A stretch of DNA of 9,913 nt from Gammaproteobacteria bacterium (GCA_024277555.1 JAJRUY010000314.1:1-9913); one strand, 5' to 3'. Shown: positions 1-7,525, numbered from the stretch's first letter. Translations and numbers: made by a program. Notes: a model not told the origin generated them from the letters alone.

Positions 1-395
1 AGCATTACCCCAGTCACAAGACGCATTGTGCTAAGCCATCATGCGCTTGCCTGCACCAAGGCATTTTGAACACCGCTGCAACACCCCGGCAATAAGTATT
101 GGCGATAGATCTGCAAGCAAATGTGTGCAGCCCGTTTCTCGTAAATTCAACCGGTTAGGAGATCAAATAACAGCCGTATCCACATTCGTCTCCAGCGACT
201 AGAAAATAATTCACCTTGATCTACAGTATTCCTGGGAGCCTGAGTGCGACTGTTATTGTCTCCAGGAGAACGGATGCGTGGACAATATACAAATCGGCGA
301 AAAACCATTGTTACTTCCACTTGAGCCTATTTGGTGCATAAATGTTAAACATGCACTGAATTGAAGCAAATTACACAGTCATGACCCCCTTGCCT
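1..395. other. Gene-free left flank
   Basis: No coding region is supported here. Frames on both strands are broken by frequent stops, and nothing resembles a known protein. The stretch looks more AT-rich than the genes to its right. Small structures only: the octamer GTCTCCAG occurs twice (188-195 and 258-265); the second copy is part of a short dyad TCTCC-A-GGAGA (259-269); and GTGCAT/ATGCAC (334-339 and 351-356) forms a 6-bp inverted repeat about 40 bp beyond the stop codon of the minus-strand HPP gene. That inverted repeat has no T-tract, so I do not call it a terminator. Any gene to the left must end outside the window. Confidence 0.6.
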
Positions 396-1562
396 TCAAG
401 ACAGAGAAAGAATCTCCGCTTGCAGTGCAGCAAGCAGATTAACCGGCGTCAGCATGCCCACCAAACAGCCGCTGGCATCTACCACTGGCAGATGGCGCAC
501 AGCTTTGTCAGAAAACACGGGAAACAACTCCAAAATATGCTGATCCTCCCGAATGGTGACAACTGGTGAGGTCATGATATGACCAGCATACTCCGGCTTG
601 TCTGTAGAGCTGCCGGAAGATGGCTTGAGAAACGCCCGCAGACGGGTAGCCAGGGGCCGCCCATCTTCTGTTTTTACCTGGTTGAGAAAATCGGCAATGG
701 TGACAATACCAATGACGCGACACCTGGAGTCCACAATGGGAATACCGTGTATCCGGTGCTGCCCCATCAGCTTCCAGAGACCTTCAACCTTGTCCCCATA
801 CTCTGCACTGATCACCTCCCTGGTCATGATATCGGCACAAAGTATTTCACCCATGCGCCGCCGCTTTGCATGGGCGGCAGACAGGCTGAAAATACGCGAC
901 AGATCCTCACAGGAAACATCCACATATTCGTTCATTTCCCTGAGCGCAAATTCCAGATCTTCCTTGTCGATGCCGAGTTGCACATCCACTTTCCCATCTT
1001 CTTTCCTGTCGGTGGCTGTTTGTTTCAGGCGCGGCAAGGTGTTCGGGTAATGGCGGTTCGGCAACAGGTTATTGATCAGCAACGCCCACCCCAGCATGAC
1101 CACCACATTGAGCAATACCGGCGTCAGCAGGTATTCATAACCCATGGAGCGAATAGCGTCTCCCCCGACCACTACCGTCAGGGCAGTGGCCCCACCTGGC
1201 GGATGCAAGCAGCCGCTCAGGTACATCACAAAAATCGCCAGGGCCACTGCCAGCGCTGCGGCTGTCACGGGATCCGGAATCAAGCCGGCAACCGTCACCC
1301 CAATCACCCCGGATATCAGATGTCCGCCAGCAAATGGCCAGGGCTGCGACAAGGGTCCCAGGGGAACAGCGAACAGCAGCACTGCGGATGCCCCCATGGA
1401 TGCTACTACCCAGGGGAGATCCTTTCCCTCCAGGAAGAAACTGCTTACCAGCATCATCAGGCCGATGCCGCCAAGAGCAGCCAGCCCGGACAACGCTTTT
1501 TCCCCCAGGGATACACTGTCCTTTTGCGGAAGAAAAAGAACTTTCAGGAAATCCTGCTTCAA
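396..1562 (-). CDS. HPP family membrane protein with two C-terminal CBS domains
   Basis: This is an integral membrane protein of the HPP family fused to a regulatory CBS pair. From the chosen start it has 388 residues. Residues 20-170 hold several hydrophobic segments (for example 28-41, 51-67, 82-94, 100-118, 146-167), and the family signature LHPPGGATAL lies at 119-128. A charged linker (about 170-240) is followed by CBS 1 (about 242-297, IMTREVISAE..GIPIVD..VIGIVT) and CBS 2 (about 327-385, HIMTSPVVTI..HLPVVD..LVGMLT). Some plant and cyanobacterial HPP proteins have been linked to nitrite transport, and CBS pairs commonly bind adenine nucleotides, so a nucleotide-gated anion transporter is a reasonable inference; the substrate is unknown. 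Start choice: the frame stays open to a TTG at 1622, but AGGAGG (1569-1574) lies 6 nt before the TTG at 1562, which begins MKQDFLKVLF, a typical HPP N-terminus. The gene is divergent from sucA. Confidence 0.85.
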   Translation of the reverse strand: MKQDFLKVLFLPQKDSVSLGEKALSGLAALGGIGLMMLVSSFFLEGKDLPWVVASMGASAVLLFAVPLGPLSQPWPFAGGHLISGVIGVTVAGLIPDPVTAAALAVALAIFVMYLSGCLHPPGGATALTVVVGGDAIRSMGYEYLLTPVLLNVVVMLGWALLINNLLPNRHYPNTLPRLKQTATDRKEDGKVDVQLGIDKEDLEFALREMNEYVDVSCEDLSRIFSLSAAHAKRRRMGEILCADIMTREVISAEYGDKVEGLWKLMGQHRIHGIPIVDSRCRVIGIVTIADFLNQVKTEDGRPLATRLRAFLKPSSGSSTDKPEYAGHIMTSPVVTIREDQHILELFPVFSDKAVRHLPVVDASGCLVGMLTPVNLLAALQAEILSLS

Positions 1563-1568
1563 CACCAA

Positions 1569-1574
1569 CCTCCT
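1569..1574 (-). promoter_or_regulatory. Shine-Dalgarno that sets the HPP start
   Basis: On the minus strand a perfect AGGAGG sits 6 nt upstream of the TTG at 1562-1560. It favours this TTG over the upstream TTG at 1622, which has no comparable site and would put the AGGAGG inside the reading frame as Arg-Arg. A GTG at 1565 is also possible, but its spacing of 3 nt is poor. Confidence 0.65.
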
Positions 1575-1674
1575 GTCCCAAATATTTTTCTCGATTGCTC
1601 CGGCATATCGCACATCCCTCAATAAAGCGCTCTAAAAAAAGATAGCGCATGAACTCTGTCACATTAAGATGATC

Positions 1675-1702
1675 ATATTATTCCAACATTTTCACTTGAC
1701 AA
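1675..1702 (-). promoter_or_regulatory. Candidate promoter of the HPP gene
   Basis: Reading the minus strand, TTGTCA (1702-1697) lies 16 nt before TAATAT (1680-1675). This resembles a sigma-70 promoter with 5/6 and 4/6 matches. It would give a leader of roughly 100 nt ahead of the HPP start. The -35 hexamer overlaps that of the divergent sucA promoter. This is pattern reading only. Confidence 0.4.
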
Positions 1703-1722
1703 CCAATATCTTGTGCTAGACT
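1696..1722 (+). promoter_or_regulatory. Candidate promoter of sucA-sucB-fumarase
   Basis: A consensus -35 TTGACA (1696-1701) is followed after 15 nt by TAGACT (1717-1722). The latter is preceded by TGC, an extended -10 motif that could compensate for the short spacer. Transcription would begin near 1729-1731 and give a leader of about 57 nt. No other convincing promoter is seen ahead of the three-gene block. Confidence 0.5.
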
Positions 1723-1730
1723 TTTAGCCC

Positions 1731-1748
1731 AAACCAAACAATTGGTTT
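1731..1748 (+). promoter_or_regulatory. Inverted repeat at the predicted sucA transcription start
   Basis: AAACCAA (1731-1737) and TTGGTTT (1742-1748) form a perfect 7-bp inverted repeat around a 4-nt centre. It lies just where the predicted promoter would start transcription, so it could be a repressor operator or a small 5' hairpin. The binding factor is unknown. Confidence 0.35.
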
Positions 1749-1786
1749 ACTTCATTGTGCGACCAAATTAGGGCGATTATCCTAAA

Positions 1787-4648
1787 ATGACTGAGCTGCT
1801 GAAATTATTACGCGAGTCCTCACCATTCTATAACGGAAATGCGGCTTTTATCGAAAGCTTATATGAGTCCTGGCTGCAAGATCCTGGCAATGTAGCGGAA
1901 AACTGGCGCCGGCAGTTTGAGAAGCTCCCCCAGGTCAACGGGCACGAAGGTACAGATTTCTCCCACCAGCGCATTCAGCAGGACTTGCGGCTCATGGCAA
2001 GGGAAAAACGGCCAGGCAGCACAAGTTGCGATGACACCCTCGCCGCACAGGCGGCAGCCAAACAGGCATCGGTGCTGCGCCTGATCAACGCCTATAGGGT
2101 GCGCGGACACCAACTGGCGAATCTTGACCCTCTGCGTTTGCACGATACACCACAGCTGCCGGAACTGACCCTTGGCTATCACAATCTGAAGCAGGACGAC
2201 CTGGAGCGGGTTTTCAACACTGGCTCCCTGTTTGCCCCCGAGCGGCTGCCCCTGAAGGAGATTCTGGATCTGGTGCAGAAAGTTTATACCGGCACCGTTG
2301 GCTCGGAATACATGCACATTACCGATACGGTGGAAAAACGCTGGATCCAGCAACGCCTGGAAACCTACCGCACCCGCCCGGAGCTATCTGCAGGCGACAA
2401 ACGCTGGATATTGCGCATGCTCACAGCCGCCGAAGGTCTGGAGAAATACCTGCATACCCGTTATGTGGGACAGAAGCGCTTTTCCCTGGAGGGCGGAGAA
2501 TCCCTTATTCCCTTGCTGGATGAGCTGATTCAGCGTGCCGGGCGCGACGGCGTTGAAGAAGCGGTGATCGGCATGGCCCACCGGGGCCGCCTGAACGTGC
2601 TTACCAATATCATCGGTAAACCTCCTGCAGACATTTATGACGAGTTTCAGGGCACCCGCAAAAACCATGGTGTGATGACTTCTGGCGACGTCAAATACCA
2701 CAAGGGCTTTTCCAGCAGTATCGAAACTGCTGGGGGGGTGATTTATGTGGCGCTGAGCTTCAATCCATCCCACCTGGAAATCATCAGCCCAGTGGTGGAA
2801 GGTTCGGTGCGAGCCCGCCAGCGCCGCCGCCAGGACAATCTGGGCGACAAGGTGCTGCCCATTGTTCTGCATGGCGATGCCTCCTTTGCCGGACAGGGCG
2901 TGGTCATGGAAACCCTGAACATGTCCCAGGCCCGGGGCTTCAGCACTGGCGGCACCGTGCACATCGTGATCAACAACCAGATCGGCTTTACCACCAGCGA
3001 CCCACTGGACAGCCGCTCCACCACCTACTGCAGCGATGTGGCAAAAATGGTGCAGGCGCCCATTTTCCACGTCAACGGAGACGATCCCGAAGCGGTCATC
3101 TTTGTTACCCGCCTGGCGCTGGACTACCGCAATCATTTTCACAGGGATGTGGTCATCGACCTGGTTTGCTACCGCCGCCAGGGGCACAACGAGGCGGACG
3201 AGCCTGCTGTCACCCAGCCCCTCATGTACCAGAAGATCCGCATGCACCCCACTACCCGCACCCTGTACACGGAACGACTGCTGGCCGAGGGCATCGTCAG
3301 CCCCGAACAGGCAGAGCACATGATCGAGCACTACCGTTCCGAGCTGGACAAAGGCGAGATCGTCAGCCGCCCCGTGTTTTGTGAAATCAACAACCCCTAT
3401 CGGGTGGACTGGAGCCCTTTCCAGTACACAAGCTGGGACCATCCAACCGACACCTGCATTTCCCTGGATGACATACAGCGTCTATATGGCAGACTTCTCG
3501 ACTTCCCCGACGGGTTCAAACTCCAACCCCGCGTACAGCGCATCATGGATGACCGGAAGCGCATGGCGCAGGGAGAGCAGCTCAGCGACTGGGGCTTTGC
3601 AGAAAATCTGGCTTACGCCAGCCTCGTAGATCAGGGCCATCCGGTGCGCCTGTCAGGCCAGGATTGCCGCCGGGGCACCTTTTTCCATCGTCATGCCATG
3701 GTGGTGGATCAGCAGAGCGGAGAAAAATACATTCCCCTGCAACATATCAATCCGGAAAAGGCTGCTTTCGGTATTGTCGATTCCCTGCTGTCGGAAGAAG
3801 CCGTCCTGGCTTTTGAATACGGCTATGCCACGGCGGAACCCAACACCCTGATCATCTGGGAAGCCCAGTTTGGCGATTTCGCCAACGGCGCCCAGGTGGT
3901 CATCGACCAGTTCATCGCCTCCGCCGGTGCAAAATGGGGGCTGTTATGCGGGCTGACCATGCTGCTTCCCCACGGCTACGAGGGCCAGGGACCAGAACAC
4001 TCATCCGCCCGCATCGAACGCTATATGCAGCTCTGCGCCGAGCAAAACATACAGGTCTGCATTCCCAGCACTCCCGCCCAGATGTTTCACCTGCTGCGGC
4101 GTCAGGCCATCCGTCCCTATCGGCGTCCTCTGGTGGTTATGACCCCCAAGAGCCTGTTGCGCCACCCCATGGCTACTTCACCCCTGGATGCCTTTACTCA
4201 GGGGAGCTTCCACACAGTAATCAACGAAACCAGCCCGCTGGACAAGGACAGCATCACCCAGGTGATCATGTGCAGCGGAAAAATCTACTACGAGTTGCTG
4301 GAGGCCAGGCAGGCCCGGGGGCTGGAAAATGTCGCCCTGGTGCGCATTGAACAGCTGTATCCTTTTCCCCGGGCAGACTTCGACGCCATGGTGGCCAACT
4401 TCCCCAACGCCTGGAGTTTCGTTTGGTGCCAGGAAGAACCGCAGAACCAGGGAGCCTGGGATCAGATCAAGCACCGCTTCTCCCGCATCATCCGGGACAA
4501 CAAGAAACAGGTTTTCTATGTCGGGCGCAAAGCAGCTGCCGCCCCCGCCACGGGCTATTACCCCGTGCATGTGGAAGAACAGAAAAAGATCATCGACGAT
4601 GCCCTAAGCGGGCACTTCGACCCGGAAATAAACCAGAGGATGATATAG
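1787..4648 (+). CDS. sucA: 2-oxoglutarate dehydrogenase E1 component
   Basis: This is the thiamine-diphosphate-dependent E1 subunit of the 2-oxoglutarate dehydrogenase complex. It decarboxylates 2-oxoglutarate and passes the succinyl group to the lipoyl arm of E2, in the cytoplasm. The product has 953 residues, close to the usual 930-950. In order: the N-terminal E1 segment (FYNGNAAFIESLYESW, 14-29); AHRGRLN (264-270), with His265 matching the substrate-binding His260 of E. coli; DVKYHKGFSS (301-310), with His305 matching the second substrate histidine; cofactor and metal residues in HGDASFAGQG (361-370, Asp364) and NNQIGF (396-401); GDDPE (431-435) and RRQGHNEADEP (463-473); and the transketolase-like C-terminal half (about 600-953). 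No good Shine-Dalgarno precedes the ATG, the nearest AGGG lying 13 nt away. The stop abuts the sucB start codon. The gene is intact. Confidence 0.97.
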   Translation: MTELLKLLRESSPFYNGNAAFIESLYESWLQDPGNVAENWRRQFEKLPQVNGHEGTDFSHQRIQQDLRLMAREKRPGSTSCDDTLAAQAAAKQASVLRLINAYRVRGHQLANLDPLRLHDTPQLPELTLGYHNLKQDDLERVFNTGSLFAPERLPLKEILDLVQKVYTGTVGSEYMHITDTVEKRWIQQRLETYRTRPELSAGDKRWILRMLTAAEGLEKYLHTRYVGQKRFSLEGGESLIPLLDELIQRAGRDGVEEAVIGMAHRGRLNVLTNIIGKPPADIYDEFQGTRKNHGVMTSGDVKYHKGFSSSIETAGGVIYVALSFNPSHLEIISPVVEGSVRARQRRRQDNLGDKVLPIVLHGDASFAGQGVVMETLNMSQARGFSTGGTVHIVINNQIGFTTSDPLDSRSTTYCSDVAKMVQAPIFHVNGDDPEAVIFVTRLALDYRNHFHRDVVIDLVCYRRQGHNEADEPAVTQPLMYQKIRMHPTTRTLYTERLLAEGIVSPEQAEHMIEHYRSELDKGEIVSRPVFCEINNPYRVDWSPFQYTSWDHPTDTCISLDDIQRLYGRLLDFPDGFKLQPRVQRIMDDRKRMAQGEQLSDWGFAENLAYASLVDQGHPVRLSGQDCRRGTFFHRHAMVVDQQSGEKYIPLQHINPEKAAFGIVDSLLSEEAVLAFEYGYATAEPNTLIIWEAQFGDFANGAQVVIDQFIASAGAKWGLLCGLTMLLPHGYEGQGPEHSSARIERYMQLCAEQNIQVCIPSTPAQMFHLLRRQAIRPYRRPLVVMTPKSLLRHPMATSPLDAFTQGSFHTVINETSPLDKDSITQVIMCSGKIYYELLEARQARGLENVALVRIEQLYPFPRADFDAMVANFPNAWSFVWCQEEPQNQGAWDQIKHRFSRIIRDNKKQVFYVGRKAAAAPATGYYPVHVEEQKKIIDDALSGHFDPEINQRMI

Positions 4649-5863
4649 ATGTCCAATATCGAGATTCGTGTTCCCGCCCTGCCGGAATCCGTCACCGACG
4701 CCACCGTACTGAACTGGCGAAAACAACCAGGAGACGCTGTAGAGCGTGATGAAAACCTCCTGGATCTGGAGACCGACAAGGTGGTGCTGGAGGTGCCATC
4801 CCCCATTGACGGGGTGGTAGCGGAAATTCATGCCCAGGAGGGCGATCTGGTGGAGGCCGACGATGTGCTGGCTGTCATCACTCCGGGCAAGCCGGCACCA
4901 CACAGCGATGCCGCCCCCACCCAGGAGCAGGGCAAGGTGGAAACAGCAGCAGCTTCTGCACCAGAACCTGTTCTGACCCCGGCAGTACGCCGCCTGGTCA
5001 AGGAACTACAGCTAGATCCGGCGGAAATTGCCGGCAGTGGCAAGGACGGGCGCATCCTGAAGTCGGACGTCATGGCCTATCTGGACAGGCAGACCTCCAG
5101 CAAGGATCCCGATGCTGAAACCGTAGCCAGCACCCTCAGCTCCCCCCAGCCACAAAATGATACCCATGCCGAGCAGCGCGTACCCATGAGCCGCCTGCGC
5201 GCCCGCATTGCCGAACGCCTGGTTCAGGCGCAACAAACAGCGGCCATCCTCACCACCTTCAACGAAGTCAATCTGCAGGCAGTCAGCGATCTGCGCAGCC
5301 AGTACCGGGACAAGTTTGAGCAGCAACATCAAGTACGCCTGGGCTTCATGTCCTTTTTCGTCAAGGCCACTATCGAAGCACTGAAGAAATTCCCCTTGCT
5401 CAACGCCAGTGTGGATGGCACAGACATCATCTATCACGGCTATTACGATATCGGCATTGCCGTTGGCTCTCCCCGCGGGCTGGTGGTTCCCATACTGCGC
5501 AATGCCGATCAGCTGTCTTTTGCCGAAACCGAGAAATCCATCCGGCAATATGGGCAAAAGGCACAGGATGGCAGCCTCAGTTATGAGGAACTGAGTGGAG
5601 GAACCTTCACTATTTCCAACGGCGGGGTCTATGGCTCCATGCTCTCGACACCGATCCTGAATCCGCCCCAAAGCGGAATACTGGGAATGCACAACATCAT
5701 TCAGCGTCCCATCGCAGAAAATGGCGAGGTGGTGATCCGTCCCATGATGTACCTGGCCCTTTCCTACGATCATCGCATCGTGGACGGCAAGGAAGCCGTG
5801 CAATTCCTGGTTTCCATCAAGGAAAACCTGGAAGACCCGGCACGCTTGCTGCTGGATCTCTGA
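4649..5863 (+). CDS. sucB: 2-oxoglutarate dehydrogenase E2, dihydrolipoyl succinyltransferase
   Basis: This is the core subunit of the 2-oxoglutarate dehydrogenase complex; it moves the succinyl group from the lipoyl arm to CoA. The 404 residues match the roughly 405 of the E. coli protein. Domains in order: one lipoyl domain (about 3-78) with the lipoylated lysine at Lys44 in LETDKVVLEV; a flexible Ala/Pro-rich linker (about 80-106); the peripheral subunit-binding domain (about 107-144, LTPAVRRLVKEL..GKDGRILKSDV); a second linker (about 145-175); and the catalytic domain (about 176-404) with LSYDHRIVDGKEA (371-383), His375 and Asp379 being the expected catalytic pair. The ATG follows the sucA TAG directly, and AGAGGA (4635-4640) sits 8 nt upstream inside sucA, so translation is probably coupled. 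The E3 gene lpd is not adjacent and must be encoded elsewhere. Confidence 0.97.
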   Translation: MSNIEIRVPALPESVTDATVLNWRKQPGDAVERDENLLDLETDKVVLEVPSPIDGVVAEIHAQEGDLVEADDVLAVITPGKPAPHSDAAPTQEQGKVETAAASAPEPVLTPAVRRLVKELQLDPAEIAGSGKDGRILKSDVMAYLDRQTSSKDPDAETVASTLSSPQPQNDTHAEQRVPMSRLRARIAERLVQAQQTAAILTTFNEVNLQAVSDLRSQYRDKFEQQHQVRLGFMSFFVKATIEALKKFPLLNASVDGTDIIYHGYYDIGIAVGSPRGLVVPILRNADQLSFAETEKSIRQYGQKAQDGSLSYEELSGGTFTISNGGVYGSMLSTPILNPPQSGILGMHNIIQRPIAENGEVVIRPMMYLALSYDHRIVDGKEAVQFLVSIKENLEDPARLLLDL

Positions 5864-5864
5864 C

Positions 5865-7385
5865 ATGAGCACCATCCGGCAAGAGGATCTTATCCAGAGT
5901 GTGCAGGAAGCCCTGCAATTCATCTCCTACTACCATCCGCCAGACTTCATCCAGGCCATGGGCCGCGCTTGGGAAAAAGAGCAATCCCCAGCGGCAAAGG
6001 ACGCCCTGGCGCAGATCCTCATGAACTCCCGCCTCAGCGCCGAAGGCCATCGCCCGGTTTGCCAGGACACGGGCATGGTTGTGGCCTTCATCGACATCGG
6101 CATGGAGGTGCGCTGGAGCTGTGATCTGAGCCTGGAGGAAATGATCAACCAAGGAGTGCGCCGGGCCTATACCGACCCCGACAACACTCTGCGCGCCTCC
6201 ATGGTCAACCCTCCCTGGGGCCAGCGCCGAAACACCGGAGACAACACCCCGGCCATCGTCCACACCCGCCTGGTATCCGGTAACCAGGTGAAAATCGCCA
6301 TTGCTGCCAAGGGTGGCGGCTCGGAAAACAAGGCAAAATTTACCGTACTCAATCCCAGCGACGATCTGGTGGACTGGGTACTGGAAACCGTGCCCACCAT
6401 GGGCGCAGGCTGGTGTCCTCCGGGCGTGCTGGGTCTGGGAATCGGCGGCTCGGCAGAAAAGGCCATGCTGCTGGCCAAGGAATCACTCATGGGTTCTGTG
6501 GACATTCAGGATCTTATTGAAAAAGGGCCATCCACCCCGATGGAGGAGCTGCGCCTGGAGCTGTATGAAAAGATCAATGCCTTGGGCATCGGTGCCCAGG
6601 GGCTGGGGGGACTCACCACCGTAGTCGACGTAAAGATTCTTGACTACCCGACCCATGCCGCCTCGTTACCTGTAGCCCTGATCCCCAACTGCGCCGCCAC
6701 CCGGCATATCGAATTCACCCTGGACGGCAACGGCCCGGCGGAATTTACCCCACCCTCGCCAGCCGATTACCCGGATGTCACCTGGCAGCCCAGCCCGGAT
6801 GCGATTCCCGTGGATCTGGACAGCATCACTCCCGAACAAGTGGCCAGCTGGAAGCCAGGAGATCGGTTATTGCTCTCCGGAAAAATGCTCACGGGCCGGG
6901 ACGCTGCCCACAAGCGCATCCAGGAATTGCTGCAAAAGGGGCAGCCTCTGCCTCGGGGCGTTGACTTCCACAATCGCTTCATCTACTACGTCGGCCCCGT
7001 AGATCCGGTGGGTGATGAAGTCGTCGGCCCCGCCGGCCCCACCACCGCCACACGCATGGACAAGTTTACCGACATGATGCTGGGCGATCTGGGTCTGCTG
7101 GGAATGATTGGCAAGGCCGAACGCGGGCCGGAGGCGATCGCCTCGATCAAAAAACATGGAGCGACCTACCTCATGGCCGTAGGCGGTGCCGCCTATCTTG
7201 TTTCTCAGGCCATACGCAAGGCGCGAGTACTTGCCTTCGAAGACCTTGGAATGGAGGCCATCCATGAATTTGAGGTGGAAGACATGCCGGTACTTGTAGC
7301 CGTGGACAGCAACGGTGAATCCATACACCAGAGCGGCCCTGCCGAGTGGCGCATCAGGATTTCAGAAATAGGCGGAATACGATAA
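5865..7385 (+). CDS. Class I fumarate hydratase (iron-sulfur type, fused)
   Basis: This enzyme reversibly hydrates fumarate to L-malate using an oxygen-sensitive [4Fe-4S] cluster. The 506-residue protein contains both halves of the class I family. The N-terminal alpha part (about 1-290) has the three expected cluster cysteines: Cys66 in HRPVCQDTGM, Cys184 in GWCPPGVLG, followed by GLGIGGSAEKA (190-200), and Cys276 in IPNCAATRHIEF. The C-terminal beta part (about 305-506) has LSGKMLTGRDAAHKR (337-351) and GPTTATRMDKF (391-401). Tartrate dehydratases share this fold but are usually split into two subunits, so the fused form and the TCA neighbours favour fumarase. The symbol fumA would fit but paralogues exist. 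The ATG lies 1 bp after the sucB stop with no clear Shine-Dalgarno, which suggests translational coupling and co-transcription with sucAB. Confidence 0.93.
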   Translation: MSTIRQEDLIQSVQEALQFISYYHPPDFIQAMGRAWEKEQSPAAKDALAQILMNSRLSAEGHRPVCQDTGMVVAFIDIGMEVRWSCDLSLEEMINQGVRRAYTDPDNTLRASMVNPPWGQRRNTGDNTPAIVHTRLVSGNQVKIAIAAKGGGSENKAKFTVLNPSDDLVDWVLETVPTMGAGWCPPGVLGLGIGGSAEKAMLLAKESLMGSVDIQDLIEKGPSTPMEELRLELYEKINALGIGAQGLGGLTTVVDVKILDYPTHAASLPVALIPNCAATRHIEFTLDGNGPAEFTPPSPADYPDVTWQPSPDAIPVDLDSITPEQVASWKPGDRLLLSGKMLTGRDAAHKRIQELLQKGQPLPRGVDFHNRFIYYVGPVDPVGDEVVGPAGPTTATRMDKFTDMMLGDLGLLGMIGKAERGPEAIASIKKHGATYLMAVGGAAYLVSQAIRKARVLAFEDLGMEAIHEFEVEDMPVLVAVDSNGESIHQSGPAEWRIRISEIGGIR

Positions 7386-7406
7386 CAACGCGGAGTTCCA
7401 ACAACT

Positions 7407-7436
7407 GTCATTCCGGCATATGCCGGAATCCATAAC
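7407..7436 (+). repeat. Palindromic intergenic repeat, copy 1
   Basis: A 30-nt unit starts GTCATTCCGGC and ends GGAATCCATAAC. Its centre (7410-7429) is a perfect 20-bp palindrome. It begins 21 nt after the fumarase stop codon. It belongs to the widespread proteobacterial class of short repeats of GTCATTCC..GGAATCCA type (REP-like). It has no T-tract, but the hairpin could protect the 3' end of the operon mRNA. Confidence 0.75.
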
Positions 7437-7457
7437 ATTAGGGCACCTCGAAAAATC

Positions 7458-7487
7458 GTCATTCCGGCGGAAGCCTGAATCCATAAC
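7458..7487 (+). repeat. Palindromic intergenic repeat, copy 2
   Basis: This matches copy 1 at 26 of 30 positions, in the same orientation and with the same flanks (GTCATTCCGGC and GAATCCATAAC). The stem ATTCCGGC/GCCTGAAT carries one mismatch and closes on GGAA, a GNRA-type tetraloop. Copies 1 and 2 start 51 bp apart. Confidence 0.7.
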
Positions 7488-7498
7488 TTACTGATTTA

Positions 7499-7525
7499 TA
7501 TGGACCCCGGCTTTCGCCGGGGTGA
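7499..7525 (-). repeat. Palindromic intergenic repeat, copy 3 (inverted)
   Basis: Read on the minus strand this is TCACCCCGGC-GAAA-GCCGGGGTCCATA, a diverged, inverted copy of the same family. The 8-bp stem (7504-7511 with 7516-7523) is perfect and closes on a GAAA tetraloop in the minus-strand transcript. The two stem arms differ from copies 1 and 2 in compensating ways (TT..AA to CC..GG). It lies about 40 bp downstream of the bolA-family stop codon and could stabilise that transcript's 3' end. Confidence 0.65.

Noticed and set aside
274..324. 16-codon plus-strand frame (MRGQYTNRRKTIVTST) behind an AGGAG
   Set aside because: The Shine-Dalgarno spacing is acceptable, but the peptide is tiny and unrecognised, no promoter is evident, and nothing downstream suggests a leader peptide.
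334..356. GTGCAT/ATGCAC hairpin as terminator of the HPP gene
   Set aside because: The 6-bp stem has an 11-nt loop and no following T-tract on the minus strand, too weak for an intrinsic terminator.
579..1625. Plus-strand open frame of 348 codons opposite the HPP gene
   Set aside because: It lies entirely antisense to a clear HPP-CBS gene, has low-complexity His/Gln/Pro composition and no recognisable domain. It is a shadow of the codon bias of the real gene.
1627..1648. GCGCT/AGCGC inverted repeat around a 12-nt loop in the HPP leader
   Set aside because: The stem is only 5 bp, with a mismatch next to it; the poly-T lies in the loop, not after the stem, so it is neither a terminator nor a clear riboswitch.
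2384..3442. Minus-strand open frame of 352 codons opposite sucA
   Set aside because: It is fully antisense to the conserved ThDP-binding part of SucA, with no domain and no ribosome-binding context.
5012..5923. Minus-strand open frame of 303 codons opposite sucB
   Set aside because: It is antisense to the catalytic domain of SucB and shows no family motifs.
7205..7462. Minus-strand frame containing WIPAYAGMT
   Set aside because: This peptide is the usual translation of the ATTCCGGC..GCCGGAAT repeat, here copy 1; the remainder is antisense to fumarase.
7407..7525. Possible CRISPR-like repeat array
   Set aside because: There are only three units, one inverted, with unequal gaps, and the palindromes fill most of each unit. 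This is a REP-like family, not CRISPR.
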